Positions 8,050-15,408 of a stretch of 33,929 nt of DNA are shown piece by piece. Source of the stretch: CAIZQW01 sp037133395 (GTDB lineage: Bacteria; Verrucomicrobiota; Kiritimatiellia; RFP12; UBA1067); contig JBAXOG010000035.1 of assembly GCA_037133395.1 (NCBI GenBank), positions 1-33,929 on the forward strand, in the 5' to 3' direction. Numbering within the stretch: position 1 is the stretch's first letter; every line of letters begins with the position of its first letter. The position numbers and the translations under genes are program-made. The notes beneath the pieces are model-generated. The model had not been told where the DNA came from, searched no databases, and was given only the letters and a program-made list of their open reading frames with translations.

Positions 8050-8475
8050 TTAATATGCTGCCTCTTGGTTCTCGTGAAGGTCATCGGCTTTGTTCACAAT
8101 CAGATCAGCCGCTTTCAACAGGGCAAGCTCCGGATAGCCATAGCGTGAGGGGGAGTGGTGGTTGCCAATAATATTTTTTACGATCTCGATTTTATCCGCA
8201 GGGAAGCCGATACCTTTGAGCAAAGCCTCTGCTACGGCTGGCCCGTATTCTTCCTGAGTCTTGCCGTTGTTGTATCCGTGTTTTATTTCAGAAACTTTAA
8301 TTCCGACATCATGTAGCAGCGCTGAGGCAATAGCAATTTCCGAATCGCACCCGGGAAATTTGTCTATCAGACAATCGGTGTAGTGAAGAACGCTCAAGGC
8401 ATGATCTATCCTCCGGTCATCGCTACCGAAGTATTCAATCAGTACGCGTGCAAGTTTTGCTCGTAGAAATTTCAT
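8050..8475 (-). CDS. HD-domain phosphohydrolase-like protein
   Basis: A 141-residue protein consisting almost entirely of an HD domain. H25 (DHALSVLHYT) is the first ligand, ALLHDVGIK carries the HD pair near residues 52-58, and IIGNHHSPS near 108 supplies further ligands, followed by LKAADLIVNKAD. Such domains bind metal and hydrolyse phosphate esters or nucleotides; the substrate cannot be read from the sequence. It follows the ABC-F gene by 30 bases on the same strand. No clear Shine-Dalgarno precedes the ATG, so translation may depend on the upstream gene. It could also be a stand-alone signalling or salvage enzyme. Confidence 0.8.
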   Translation of the reverse strand: MKFLRAKLARVLIEYFGSDDRRIDHALSVLHYTDCLIDKFPGCDSEIAIASALLHDVGIKVSEIKHGYNNGKTQEEYGPAVAEALLKGIGFPADKIEIVKNIIGNHHSPSRYGYPELALLKAADLIVNKADDLHENQEAAY

Positions 8476-8505
8476 GATCGTGCACTAAAAACTCGATAAA
8501 GGCAA

Positions 8506-10488
8506 TCAGGCGTTAGCTTCTGCGGTTTTTTGCTCTTGGAGGAGTGCGTTAAGTTCGGTGGCGTCGCGTTCCCATTCTTCGGTTTGGTGGGCGAGTTGGT
8601 CTTGCACGAACTTAACTTTACGGTTGGTTTCGCCGAATTTGGTCTCGGGTGAGGGATTGAAGAGGACGGCGGAGAGCTTTTCCAGTTCAGCTTCCAGTTC
8701 TGCGATCTTTGCCTCAGCCTTGGTGACCTTCTCTCGCAAGACTTTGATCTTGGGCAACCACTTGGTACGCTCTGCGGCACGGGCCCGTCGTTGATCTTTG
8801 TTGGACAGGGTTGCGTTGTCCGCGTCAAACCGGGGTGCCACGGCTTGTTTAACCGCTGGCTTTCCAGCATCAAGTTCGGCACTCTTTTCACGGTAGTAGT
8901 CATATCCGCCGGGAAAACGGCGGACACCTGCGGGTGACACTTCAATGATCGATGAAACGGTGTTCCGCACAAATTCGATATCATGGCTGACCAAGCAGAT
9001 TGTGCCGTCGTATTTGCGAATACAGGCTTCTAGCGTGGTGCGGCCCTCAAGGTCAAGATGCGTGGTCGGTTCATCCAAGAGCATGAAGTTTGTCGGATCA
9101 AGGAAAAGACGCAGGAAGGCGAGACGTATCTTTTCGCCACCACTCAGGACGCCTGCGGGCTTGCCGATATCTTCGGATGAAAATCCGAAGGCACCCAATT
9201 GTGAGCGCAGTTCTTTTTCCGTTGCACCAGGTTTGCATCGTTTGGCACATTCAAAGACAGAAACATCCGCCGGGATCGTTTCTGAGAATTCCTGTGACAG
9301 ATATCCCGGCTGGACCTTGTGTCCGAGGGTGCAGGTTCCGGCCGTGGGCTTGCGCGTGCCGGCCATGATGCGCAGGAGTGTCGTCTTGCCCATGCCGTTA
9401 AAGCCCACGATGGCGACCTTTTCGCCGCGTGCGATGGTGATGTCCACATTTTTTAAGATCATCTGCGTTCCGTCATACGAAAAATCAACGGAGGTGAGGC
9501 GGACGATTTCAGCGCCGGAATGGGGGGCAGGGGCAAGGCGCAGATAGCCGGCCGCCAGGCTGCGCTTGGGAAGGACGACAGCGGCCTCGTCGATCTTCTC
9601 AATCATCTTCATGCGGCTAGCCGCCTGAGATGCCTTGGAGGCCGTCGCTTTGAACTGGTCGACAAAGCGTTGAAGTTGATCGCGGCGGCGATCTTGGTTT
9701 TCTTTGGCGGCGAGCAGATTGTTCCAGCGTATTTCACGTTCGCGCAGATAGAAATCAAGGTTGCCACTGTAACGGGTGGCGGTGTTGGCATCGACTTCGA
9801 CCGTGAGGTTTGTCAGCGTACGAAGCAGGTAGCGATCATGCGAAATGAGCATGAGTGTACCTTCGTATCCCTTCAGAAAACGTTGAAGCCATTCAACGGC
9901 AGGAAGGTCAAGGTAGTTTGACGGTTCATCGAGGAGGAGCAAATCTGGATGCGAGGCTAGGACGCGGGAGAGTTCCGCGCGCATTTGCCAGCCACCGCTG
10001 AAACTCTTAAAGGGTTTGTCAAAGGCCTCGACTGGGAAGCCGAGTCCACCCAAGGAGATTTTGACACGGGCTTCGATTTCATAACCGCCGAGGTGTTCAA
10101 ATTCGGTTTGGACATCGCCTATTCTAGTGAGCAGGCGTTGACGGTCTGCTTCGGCCTTCGTGGAAGAGAGTTCATGCTCAAGCGCATGGATTTCATGCTC
10201 CATCTCCCCAAGGCCTGGTATGCCGCGCAGCGCATACTCAAGAAGCGTCTCATCGTCGGTGTCCGCGACGAGATGTTGGCGGATGTGTCCGATACGCGGT
10301 GATTCCTCTATGTAAACATCGCCCGAGTCTGGGTCTGCCTCCCCTAGGATTAAGCGAAAAAGCGTAGACTTTCCTGAACCATTCGGACCGATAATGCCAA
10401 CGCGTTCGGTTTTGTTGATGCGGAAATTGACGTTTTGGATGACTTCTTGTGAGCCATAGCGGACACTGATATTGCGAAATTCAATCAT
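8506..10488 (-). CDS. ABC-F family ATP-binding protein (ribosome-associated type)
   Basis: Soluble protein of 660 residues with two ABC cassettes and no membrane domain. Domain 1 has Walker A GPNGSGKST (34-42), signature SFSGGWQMRAELS and Walker B LLLLDEPSNYLDL. Domain 2 has GFNGMGKTT, LSGGEKIRL and MLLDEPTTHLDLE. Between them lies the charged linker (about residues 240-310) characteristic of ABC-F proteins. A C-terminal charged coiled coil spans roughly 585-655. Proteins of this group (Uup, YheS, YbiT, Ettt-like) act on the translating ribosome; which subgroup this belongs to needs a tree. The start overlaps the previous gene's stop in ATGA, so the upstream secreted-protein gene and this one are translationally coupled, an unusual partnership. 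Confidence 0.9.
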   Translation of the reverse strand: MIEFRNISVRYGSQEVIQNVNFRINKTERVGIIGPNGSGKSTLFRLILGEADPDSGDVYIEESPRIGHIRQHLVADTDDETLLEYALRGIPGLGEMEHEIHALEHELSSTKAEADRQRLLTRIGDVQTEFEHLGGYEIEARVKISLGGLGFPVEAFDKPFKSFSGGWQMRAELSRVLASHPDLLLLDEPSNYLDLPAVEWLQRFLKGYEGTLMLISHDRYLLRTLTNLTVEVDANTATRYSGNLDFYLREREIRWNNLLAAKENQDRRRDQLQRFVDQFKATASKASQAASRMKMIEKIDEAAVVLPKRSLAAGYLRLAPAPHSGAEIVRLTSVDFSYDGTQMILKNVDITIARGEKVAIVGFNGMGKTTLLRIMAGTRKPTAGTCTLGHKVQPGYLSQEFSETIPADVSVFECAKRCKPGATEKELRSQLGAFGFSSEDIGKPAGVLSGGEKIRLAFLRLFLDPTNFMLLDEPTTHLDLEGRTTLEACIRKYDGTICLVSHDIEFVRNTVSSIIEVSPAGVRRFPGGYDYYREKSAELDAGKPAVKQAVAPRFDADNATLSNKDQRRARAAERTKWLPKIKVLREKVTKAEAKIAELEAELEKLSAVLFNPSPETKFGETNRKVKFVQDQLAHQTEEWERDATELNALLQEQKTAEANA

Positions 10489-12122
10489 GGTTTCTGTTTC
10501 GGGGCTTCATTGACGGGTTGCATTTGGTTAGTAAACAGCGTAAAGAAAGTATCTTGCAATGCCTCGCGATCCTCGCGAAACGCCTTCTGCAAGGAGGCTA
10601 TTTCATTGGCAGCTAAGCGAATAGAGAGTGCGGTGGTGTTGTTTGCTTCGCTTGTCAGCCAGAACTGGAAGCCGTCTGTTAAGGATGAAAAAAGTTTTTT
10701 TGATTGAATATCAGAGGAGGCGAGCATGGCAATGAGTTGCCGGAGGAATGCAAGGGTAGAGACATCGCCGGCTGCAATAATGTTTGGGGAGGAACTATAG
10801 GTCATGATGCGTTGCTTGAGTGTTAGACGGGGGATGGGGAAGGGGCAATCTGGGCATTCGCTTTCAATCGTGCTTGCGCTACTGGCGACCGCGATGAGAT
10901 GACCATTCTTGAGGGTAACTTCGAGTACGGCATTGCGCAAAAAGAGGGGCATAACGGTTGCGACAGAAATGGATGTTGTTGCTGTTGGAGCGTTTGTGGT
11001 GGGTTGTTGCTCCGCGGGTTGATACGTCAGGGTATAACGTTCGAAGACTTGCTCGAGCATCTTTCGGGTTCGTTCATGTTTGAGTCGGAAGCCCGTTTTG
11101 TTTTCGCGGGTAGCGAGCTTTTTGATAGATTCTCGCGTGGCGTTCTCGTTTGTAACTGGAGCGATTTGGACAAAGCTCATGCCTTCTCTATTCTGTGTTG
11201 GCACGAGATAAAACAAACGTTCTCGACCCAAGAAAGGTTGGAGATCCGCAAAGATTGTTGCAAAGGCATTTGTTGTTGATGGGGTGATAACGGCGCTCCA
11301 GTTTGTTTTTGCAGGCTCCGTGTAGAGGGTTGAAAAAATTGCATTTTCAGGGATGGCATTCCACAGCTCGGGTTTAGGGGCTGGCATATCATTGAGAAGC
11401 GTATCCAGTACAGACAATGCTTTGGGTTGGACATACAAGGTCACTGTACACCCGCGGCCGTCAGGATTGATGCCAAGGCCTGTATAGGCGCATGAATGAA
11501 CAAGCGGTGTGTATGGATTATCCTGTGTCTTGAGCGGCAGCAGCTCGGCAAGGATGCGCGGGTTGAAGTTGAGACGCAGCGTTTCATCTGTTTTTCGGGG
11601 CAAGAAGGAGGCGAGTCCGATCGGTTGTGCTTGAAGCCAGGCTAAGAGCGCGCGTGAGGGCGCAAGGGTAATTGTCCGGTTGGCGTCCTGAACGACCACG
11701 CATTCCGGACTGTTTGTCGAGACCGGCACAGAATAGGTTGTTGTGCCCAAAAGGCTGCGTTTTGACTTATACGCATTAAAAAGATAGGCATCCAGTGCCT
11801 TGGTGTCGCGTTTGAGTGGCAAGACCGAGATGGGTGCGGGATTGCCATACGTGCCTAATGGACGGGTACTGTCCGCAACCCAGAAGACGCGAAGGGTCTC
11901 GCGTTCATTGATACACTCAAGAGAGGGCAACATGAATAAGTTTTGAAGCAGGGAGGTTTGATCCTCTTCATTGCCGGGCAAGGCTGCAGTCTGGGTAAAT
12001 GCGCTAATACTAAGCTGGAGCGATTGAAGGCTGTCGGTCTCAATCGTCGCAACCCAAAGCTGTTCCGCTCGTAGGGTGAGACACAGGCAACAAAGGATAG
12101 GTACTAAAAAAGAATACTTCAT
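10485..12122 (-). CDS. Secreted protein of unknown function
   Basis: 545 residues starting with a clear Sec signal peptide (MKYSFLVPILCCLCLTLRAEQ, cleavage likely after LRA). No catalytic motif or named domain is recognised. The mature part is rich in Thr, Asn and Ser with alternating hydrophobic strands. It contains a short CPDC motif (near 429) and a low-complexity TTNAPTATTS stretch near 375, which may separate two halves. It appears periplasmic or surface-exposed, with no membrane anchor beyond the signal. It sits 9 bases after a lipoprotein gene and overlaps the ABC-F gene by ATGA, forming a three- or four-gene operon. The gene is real by length, signal peptide and tight spacing; the function is unknown. 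Confidence 0.75.
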   Translation of the reverse strand: MKYSFLVPILCCLCLTLRAEQLWVATIETDSLQSLQLSISAFTQTAALPGNEEDQTSLLQNLFMLPSLECINERETLRVFWVADSTRPLGTYGNPAPISVLPLKRDTKALDAYLFNAYKSKRSLLGTTTYSVPVSTNSPECVVVQDANRTITLAPSRALLAWLQAQPIGLASFLPRKTDETLRLNFNPRILAELLPLKTQDNPYTPLVHSCAYTGLGINPDGRGCTVTLYVQPKALSVLDTLLNDMPAPKPELWNAIPENAIFSTLYTEPAKTNWSAVITPSTTNAFATIFADLQPFLGRERLFYLVPTQNREGMSFVQIAPVTNENATRESIKKLATRENKTGFRLKHERTRKMLEQVFERYTLTYQPAEQQPTTNAPTATTSISVATVMPLFLRNAVLEVTLKNGHLIAVASSASTIESECPDCPFPIPRLTLKQRIMTYSSSPNIIAAGDVSTLAFLRQLIAMLASSDIQSKKLFSSLTDGFQFWLTSEANNTTALSIRLAANEIASLQKAFREDREALQDTFFTLFTNQMQPVNEAPKQKP

Positions 12123-12131
12123 AAACAGTGA

Positions 12132-12689
12132 TTAGAAGGTGGGCTGGCGTTGCTTACGGATGGGTTGGGGTTGATAAAAGGTCAAGACGACCAACTTCAG
12201 TTGTTCAAGAAGGTCAGGTTTAGCAATCGGGGCTGACGACCCGACTGTTTTGTTGTTGATATTGGCCGACACATAAACAAGGGCTGTCTCGTTTGTGGAC
12301 AAGATCGACGTCTCAGTCATGAAAGGGATTTCCTCTGGCTTTACAAACATACCCGCATTGACGAGCGATTGGAAAATAAGTGCGACGTCATCCTCTGAAA
12401 GCGTAATGCGTTTTTCGCGGATGTCTTCCCAGTTTTCGTTCTTGTTGTTTGCGGCAAAGGAATTTCCGACTAAAGCGCTTGTGCCGTCGCGTACCGTGAC
12501 CATGCCGTTTCCGTCAATGCGTAAACGTATGCGTTGTTTGCTACCCGTTGTTTCATACTGCCGGATTTCAACCCAGTTCAGCCCAGACTTTTCGACTTTA
12601 AAATAGGGCTCGTCCATGCCGCTGTTCCAGCGGCAACCCGTAAAAAGAATGATGAATGATGCCAAGAGGGGATAGATGAAAATTTTCAT
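12132..12689 (-). CDS. Lipoprotein of unknown function
   Basis: 185-residue protein with signal peptide and lipobox ILFTGC (Cys19). The mature protein begins RWNSGMDEPYF and has a strand-rich pattern (LNWVEIRQYET, RIRLRIDGNGMVTVRDG) followed by an acidic-basic helix KNENWEDIREKRITLSEDDVALIFQSLVNAGMF. I do not recognise a family. It is the first gene of the leftward operon with the secreted 545-residue protein and the ABC-F ATPase, and its start region is divergent from the ABC transporter gene at 12833. A role with the neighbouring secreted protein in the envelope is plausible but unproven. Confidence 0.72.
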   Translation of the reverse strand: MKIFIYPLLASFIILFTGCRWNSGMDEPYFKVEKSGLNWVEIRQYETTGSKQRIRLRIDGNGMVTVRDGTSALVGNSFAANNKNENWEDIREKRITLSEDDVALIFQSLVNAGMFVKPEEIPFMTETSILSTNETALVYVSANINNKTVGSSAPIAKPDLLEQLKLVVLTFYQPQPIRKQRQPTF

Positions 12690-12776
12690 GGTGATACTAT
12701 GCTATGAAACCCTGAAATGAGCAAGTCGAAAGAGCGGAAAACGCTAAGATTGTCTCGACAACAGGGGTGAATGGGC

Positions 12777-12806
12777 TTGACGTGCCAACGCACCATTCGG
12801 TATTGT
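12777..12806 (+). promoter_or_regulatory. Probable promoter of the oligopeptide-type ABC ATPase gene
   Basis: TTGACG (12777-12782) and TATTGT (12801-12806) are 18 bases apart, and the start codon is 27 bases beyond the -10 box. The hexamers are close to the sigma-70 consensus; activity is inferred. Confidence 0.5.
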
Positions 12807-12832
12807 TGGGCAACAGGGAGTAAGGATTTGGA

Positions 12833-13618
12833 ATGTTATTAAGCGTGGAACATTTGAGTGTGGCGTATCCAGTGCGCGGACAAGCACCGTTTGTCGCGGT
12901 TCATGACGTTTCGTTTACCGTGGATGTTGGCCAATCATTCGGTGTTGTTGGGGAGAGCGGTTGCGGTAAAACGTCAATGGCAAAGGTACTGATGGGACTC
13001 CATCCGCCTTCTGCGGGGCGCATGATCTTTGAGGACCAGGATGTTGGCCAGATGAAGGGCCCTCAGTTTAAAGCGTATCGCAGGTCTGTGCAGATGGTTT
13101 TTCAGGATGCCGCGGGATCGCTAAATCCGCGGATGACGGTGCAACAGATGCTTGGTGAGGTTTTAAACGTTCATCGGATGCGGCCTGCGGATCAGATTCA
13201 GCCGCGTGTGTTGGAATTGCTCGACCGTGTGGGCTTGTCTCCGGATGTGCTTCATGCTTATCCACGGGAGATGAGTGGCGGGCAGTGTCAGCGCGTGAGT
13301 ATCGCACGGTGTTTGGCACTGGAACCCCGCCTGATTATTGCGGATGAACCCGTGAGTGCGTTGGATGTTTCCGTGCAGGCCCGTATTCTCAATTTGATTC
13401 GTACGCTCCAGACGGAGTTAAATCTGGCGGTGATCCTGATCTCTCATGATTTGGCAGTGGTTCGCAATATCTGCGACCGCGTTGCCGTGATGGTTCAGGG
13501 GCAATTCGTGGAGACCGGTGAGGCATCTGACGTGATGGATCACCCGAAGCACGCCTATACCCAGACCCTGCTGGCGGCGGTTCCTGATATTGGACGGGCG
13601 TTGCATAAACACGCATAG
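12833..13618 (+). CDS. Oligopeptide/dipeptide ABC transporter ATP-binding protein (OppF/DppF type)
   Basis: ATPase subunit of the peptide/nickel importer family, with Walker A GESGCGKTS (near residues 43-51), Q-loop FQDAAGSLNPRMT, signature MSGGQCQRVSIAR, Walker B LIIADEPVSALDVS and H-loop SHD. The AGSLNPRMT and EPVSALDVSVQA stretches are typical of OppF/DppF. At 261 residues it is shorter than most (usually about 320) and ends near YTQTLLAAVPDIG, so the C-terminal oligopeptide-transporter extension is minimal. There is no permease, binding protein or second ATPase next to it. It either serves a transporter encoded elsewhere or is a remnant of a longer operon. The GGAGTAAGG stretch 5' of ATG 12833 is a reasonable ribosome site. 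Confidence 0.85.
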   Translation: MLLSVEHLSVAYPVRGQAPFVAVHDVSFTVDVGQSFGVVGESGCGKTSMAKVLMGLHPPSAGRMIFEDQDVGQMKGPQFKAYRRSVQMVFQDAAGSLNPRMTVQQMLGEVLNVHRMRPADQIQPRVLELLDRVGLSPDVLHAYPREMSGGQCQRVSIARCLALEPRLIIADEPVSALDVSVQARILNLIRTLQTELNLAVILISHDLAVVRNICDRVAVMVQGQFVETGEASDVMDHPKHAYTQTLLAAVPDIGRALHKHA

Positions 13619-13630
13619 TTACGCGGTCCA

Positions 13631-13695
13631 GAATATCCAATATCCAAGGGAACAACTTCGACCGTTGGATATTCCGTGTTTAGGATTGGATATTC
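13631..13695. terminator. Inverted and repeated TTGGATATT units between convergent genes
   Basis: AATATCCAA (13639-13647) and TTGGATATT (13665-13673) form a perfect 9-base stem with a 17-base loop. A partial extra unit lies on each side (13631-13640 and 13686-13695). The element fills the 83-base gap between the ends of two converging genes, so a bidirectional terminator is likely, though no long T-run follows. It may also be a dispersed genomic repeat. Confidence 0.4.
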
Positions 13696-13701
13696 AAGTG
13701 T

Positions 13702-15150
13702 TTAATCGGCCTTGAGGGTGATGAAGAAGGTGCCGCGTTCGCTCTTGACGCGTAACAGGAGACGCTTGTCGGATTTTTTTAGCTCTGTCAGGAATTGGCG
13801 CGTGTTGCTAACCTTCTTGCGGTTGATCTCTACGATAAGCATGCCAGGTTGCAGGCCGGCTTCTGCTGCGGACGACCCTTGTTCGACCTCGGAAACAATG
13901 ACGCCATCCTCTGAGTCGAGTGGGAAGCGTTTTGCAAGATCAGGGGTCAGATTCTGAATTTGTAAGCCATATTTTTCAAGGGATCCTTCTTGGACCTCAG
14001 CAGGGGTATCTGATCCACCTTCTTCTGGGAGGCGTTCAACCGTTACGGTGATCGTTTTTGTCTTTCCGTCCCGGAAGATCAGTAACTTTGCTTTTTGCGC
14101 TGGCGCGATGGTTGAAATTGTTCTGCGAAAGATTGCCGGGTCTTGAATTTTTTTGTCGTTCAGCTCCATAATGATATCGCCGCTCAGAAGGCCAGCCTTA
14201 TCAGCAGGGCCATCCTTTTGCACATCGGCAATCAGTACGCCTGACTTTTCTTTATAACCGAAGGATTGAGCCATTTGCTCGTTTAGTTCCTCGGGATTCA
14301 TGTAGATGCCGATATAGCCGCGTGTCACTTTTCCGTGCGAGACAAGCTGCTCCTTGACCTGCATCGCCATGTCAATCGGCACGGCGAAGCCGATACCCAT
14401 GGTGCCACCGTTCTGGCTGAAGATGGCGGTGTTGATGCCAATCACTTCGCCGTCGATGTTCAGGAGTGGACCGCCCGAGTTGCCTGGATTGATAGCTGCA
14501 TCTGTTTGGATGAAATCTTCGTAGTCCGTAATTCCCATGTTGTTACGTCCCTTTGCACTGACCACGCCCACGGTCAATGTCTCCTTCAGACCAAACGGAT
14601 TACCAATGGCGATGACCCACTCGCCGATGTCAAGTTTGGTGGGGTTTCCGATGGAAAGACAAGGGAAGTCTTTGCCCTCAATCTTGATCAGGGCGACTTC
14701 CGTCTTGCTGTCCGCACCAATGCGTTTGGCAATAAATTCGCGGCCGTCCATGAGGCGAACGGTAATCTTTTCAGCGTCTCCAACAACATGGGTATTGGTC
14801 AGGATAAAGCCGTCCTTGCTAATTAAGAAGCCTGAACCCTGTCCAGTCTGTTTGTACATCTGTTGCGGCTGCTGGCGACGTTGTGGTTGTTTGTGGCCAT
14901 GACTTCGTGGCATGCCAAAGCGCTCCATCATGCCTTCGTCGAAGAGTTCGTAGGGGTTGTTAAAAAAGAGTTGTCCTCCACCGATGGCAATTTGTTTTTC
15001 TACCTGAATGAATACGACGGCCGGCCTTGCTTGGGTTGCGACTCCCGAGAATCCCTTACGAAAATCGCTCTCCGCCGCATTCGCCATACGCGATGAGGAA
15101 AAGAGAAGGGTTGTGATAGTTAGAACGGATAATAGGGGTGATCGTTTCAT
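13702..15150 (-). CDS. htrA: HtrA/DegP-type periplasmic serine protease with two PDZ domains
   Basis: Envelope quality-control protease/chaperone of 482 residues. A signal peptide (about 1-26, ending MANA) is followed by a Q-linker-like loop rich in H, Q and R (82-100). The trypsin-like domain has H121 (TNTHVVG) and S225 (NPGNSGGPL). PDZ domains lie at roughly 275-365 (GYIGIYM) and 385-480 (GMLIVEINRKKV). The usual triad Asp, in motifs like TDLALLKI, is Glu here (E151 in KTEVALIKI). This is read directly from the DNA and may be a natural lineage variant. AGGAG precedes ATG by about 8 bases. The upstream region holds a strong sigma-54 promoter and a perfect inverted repeat, so expression is probably activator-dependent rather than sigma-E-like. 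Confidence 0.92.
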   Translation of the reverse strand: MKRSPLLSVLTITTLLFSSSRMANAAESDFRKGFSGVATQARPAVVFIQVEKQIAIGGGQLFFNNPYELFDEGMMERFGMPRSHGHKQPQRRQQPQQMYKQTGQGSGFLISKDGFILTNTHVVGDAEKITVRLMDGREFIAKRIGADSKTEVALIKIEGKDFPCLSIGNPTKLDIGEWVIAIGNPFGLKETLTVGVVSAKGRNNMGITDYEDFIQTDAAINPGNSGGPLLNIDGEVIGINTAIFSQNGGTMGIGFAVPIDMAMQVKEQLVSHGKVTRGYIGIYMNPEELNEQMAQSFGYKEKSGVLIADVQKDGPADKAGLLSGDIIMELNDKKIQDPAIFRRTISTIAPAQKAKLLIFRDGKTKTITVTVERLPEEGGSDTPAEVQEGSLEKYGLQIQNLTPDLAKRFPLDSEDGVIVSEVEQGSSAAEAGLQPGMLIVEINRKKVSNTRQFLTELKKSDKRLLLRVKSERGTFFITLKAD

Positions 15151-15187
15151 AATGAGTCTCCTGCTTTATAATGAACGTGAAATATTA

Positions 15188-15203
15188 AGCATAGGGTGTG
15201 CCA
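15188..15203 (-). promoter_or_regulatory. Sigma-54 (-24/-12) promoter of htrA
   Basis: On the minus strand the sequence reads TGGCACACCCTATGCT. Against the sigma-54 consensus TGGCACR-N4-TTGCW it differs only by A for the first T of the -12 block and keeps GG-N10-GC. The predicted start of transcription is near 15177, giving a leader of about 27 bases with AGGAG before the htrA ATG. Confidence 0.68.
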
Positions 15204-15260
15204 ATGCATCTGCGATTGTTGTCTGGGGCAGATGGGCTGGGCGAATAGGCTTCCTGTTCT

Positions 15261-15290
15261 CTAGCGGTCCAGCAGATATCGGACCGCTAG
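15261..15290. promoter_or_regulatory. Perfect inverted repeat at enhancer distance from the htrA sigma-54 promoter
   Basis: CTAGCGGTCC and GGACCGCTAG are perfect 10-base arms with a 10-base spacer. The centre is about 98 bases upstream of the predicted htrA transcription start, a usual place for a dimer of an NtrC-type activator. It lies beyond the terminator of the preceding gene, so it is not explained as that terminator. Which protein binds is unknown. Confidence 0.5.
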
Positions 15291-15308
15291 TTTTCCACAC
15301 TTCTCTTT

Positions 15309-15328
15309 GGTGTACAGGCGAGGACACC
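15309..15328. promoter_or_regulatory. Shorter inverted repeat, possible second activator site
   Basis: GGTGT and ACACC are separated by 10 bases, the same spacing as the longer repeat at 15261-15290. The centre is 43 bases away, close to four helical turns. The arms are short and differ in sequence, so this is a weak call. Confidence 0.2.
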
Positions 15329-15351
15329 TATACGCCCAGGATTTGCAAGGA

Positions 15352-15381
15352 CAAAAAAGCACTTTTGCCTGCGTCAAAGTG
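15352..15381 (-). terminator. Rho-independent terminator of the TGS-nucleoside kinase gene
   Basis: On the minus strand CACTTT and AAAGTG form a stem (15360-15381) with a 10-base loop, followed after one C by a run of six T (15358-15353). It starts 28 bases after the kinase stop codon. The stem is short, but position and T-run agree. Confidence 0.5.
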
Positions 15382-15408
15382 GCGCGCACGACTTCTTGTA
15401 GCAGGTCT

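Noticed and set aside
12770..12790. Sigma-54-like TTGGCACG on the minus strand before the lipoprotein gene
   Set aside because: The GC that should follow GG by ten bases is not in place; the spacing is wrong.
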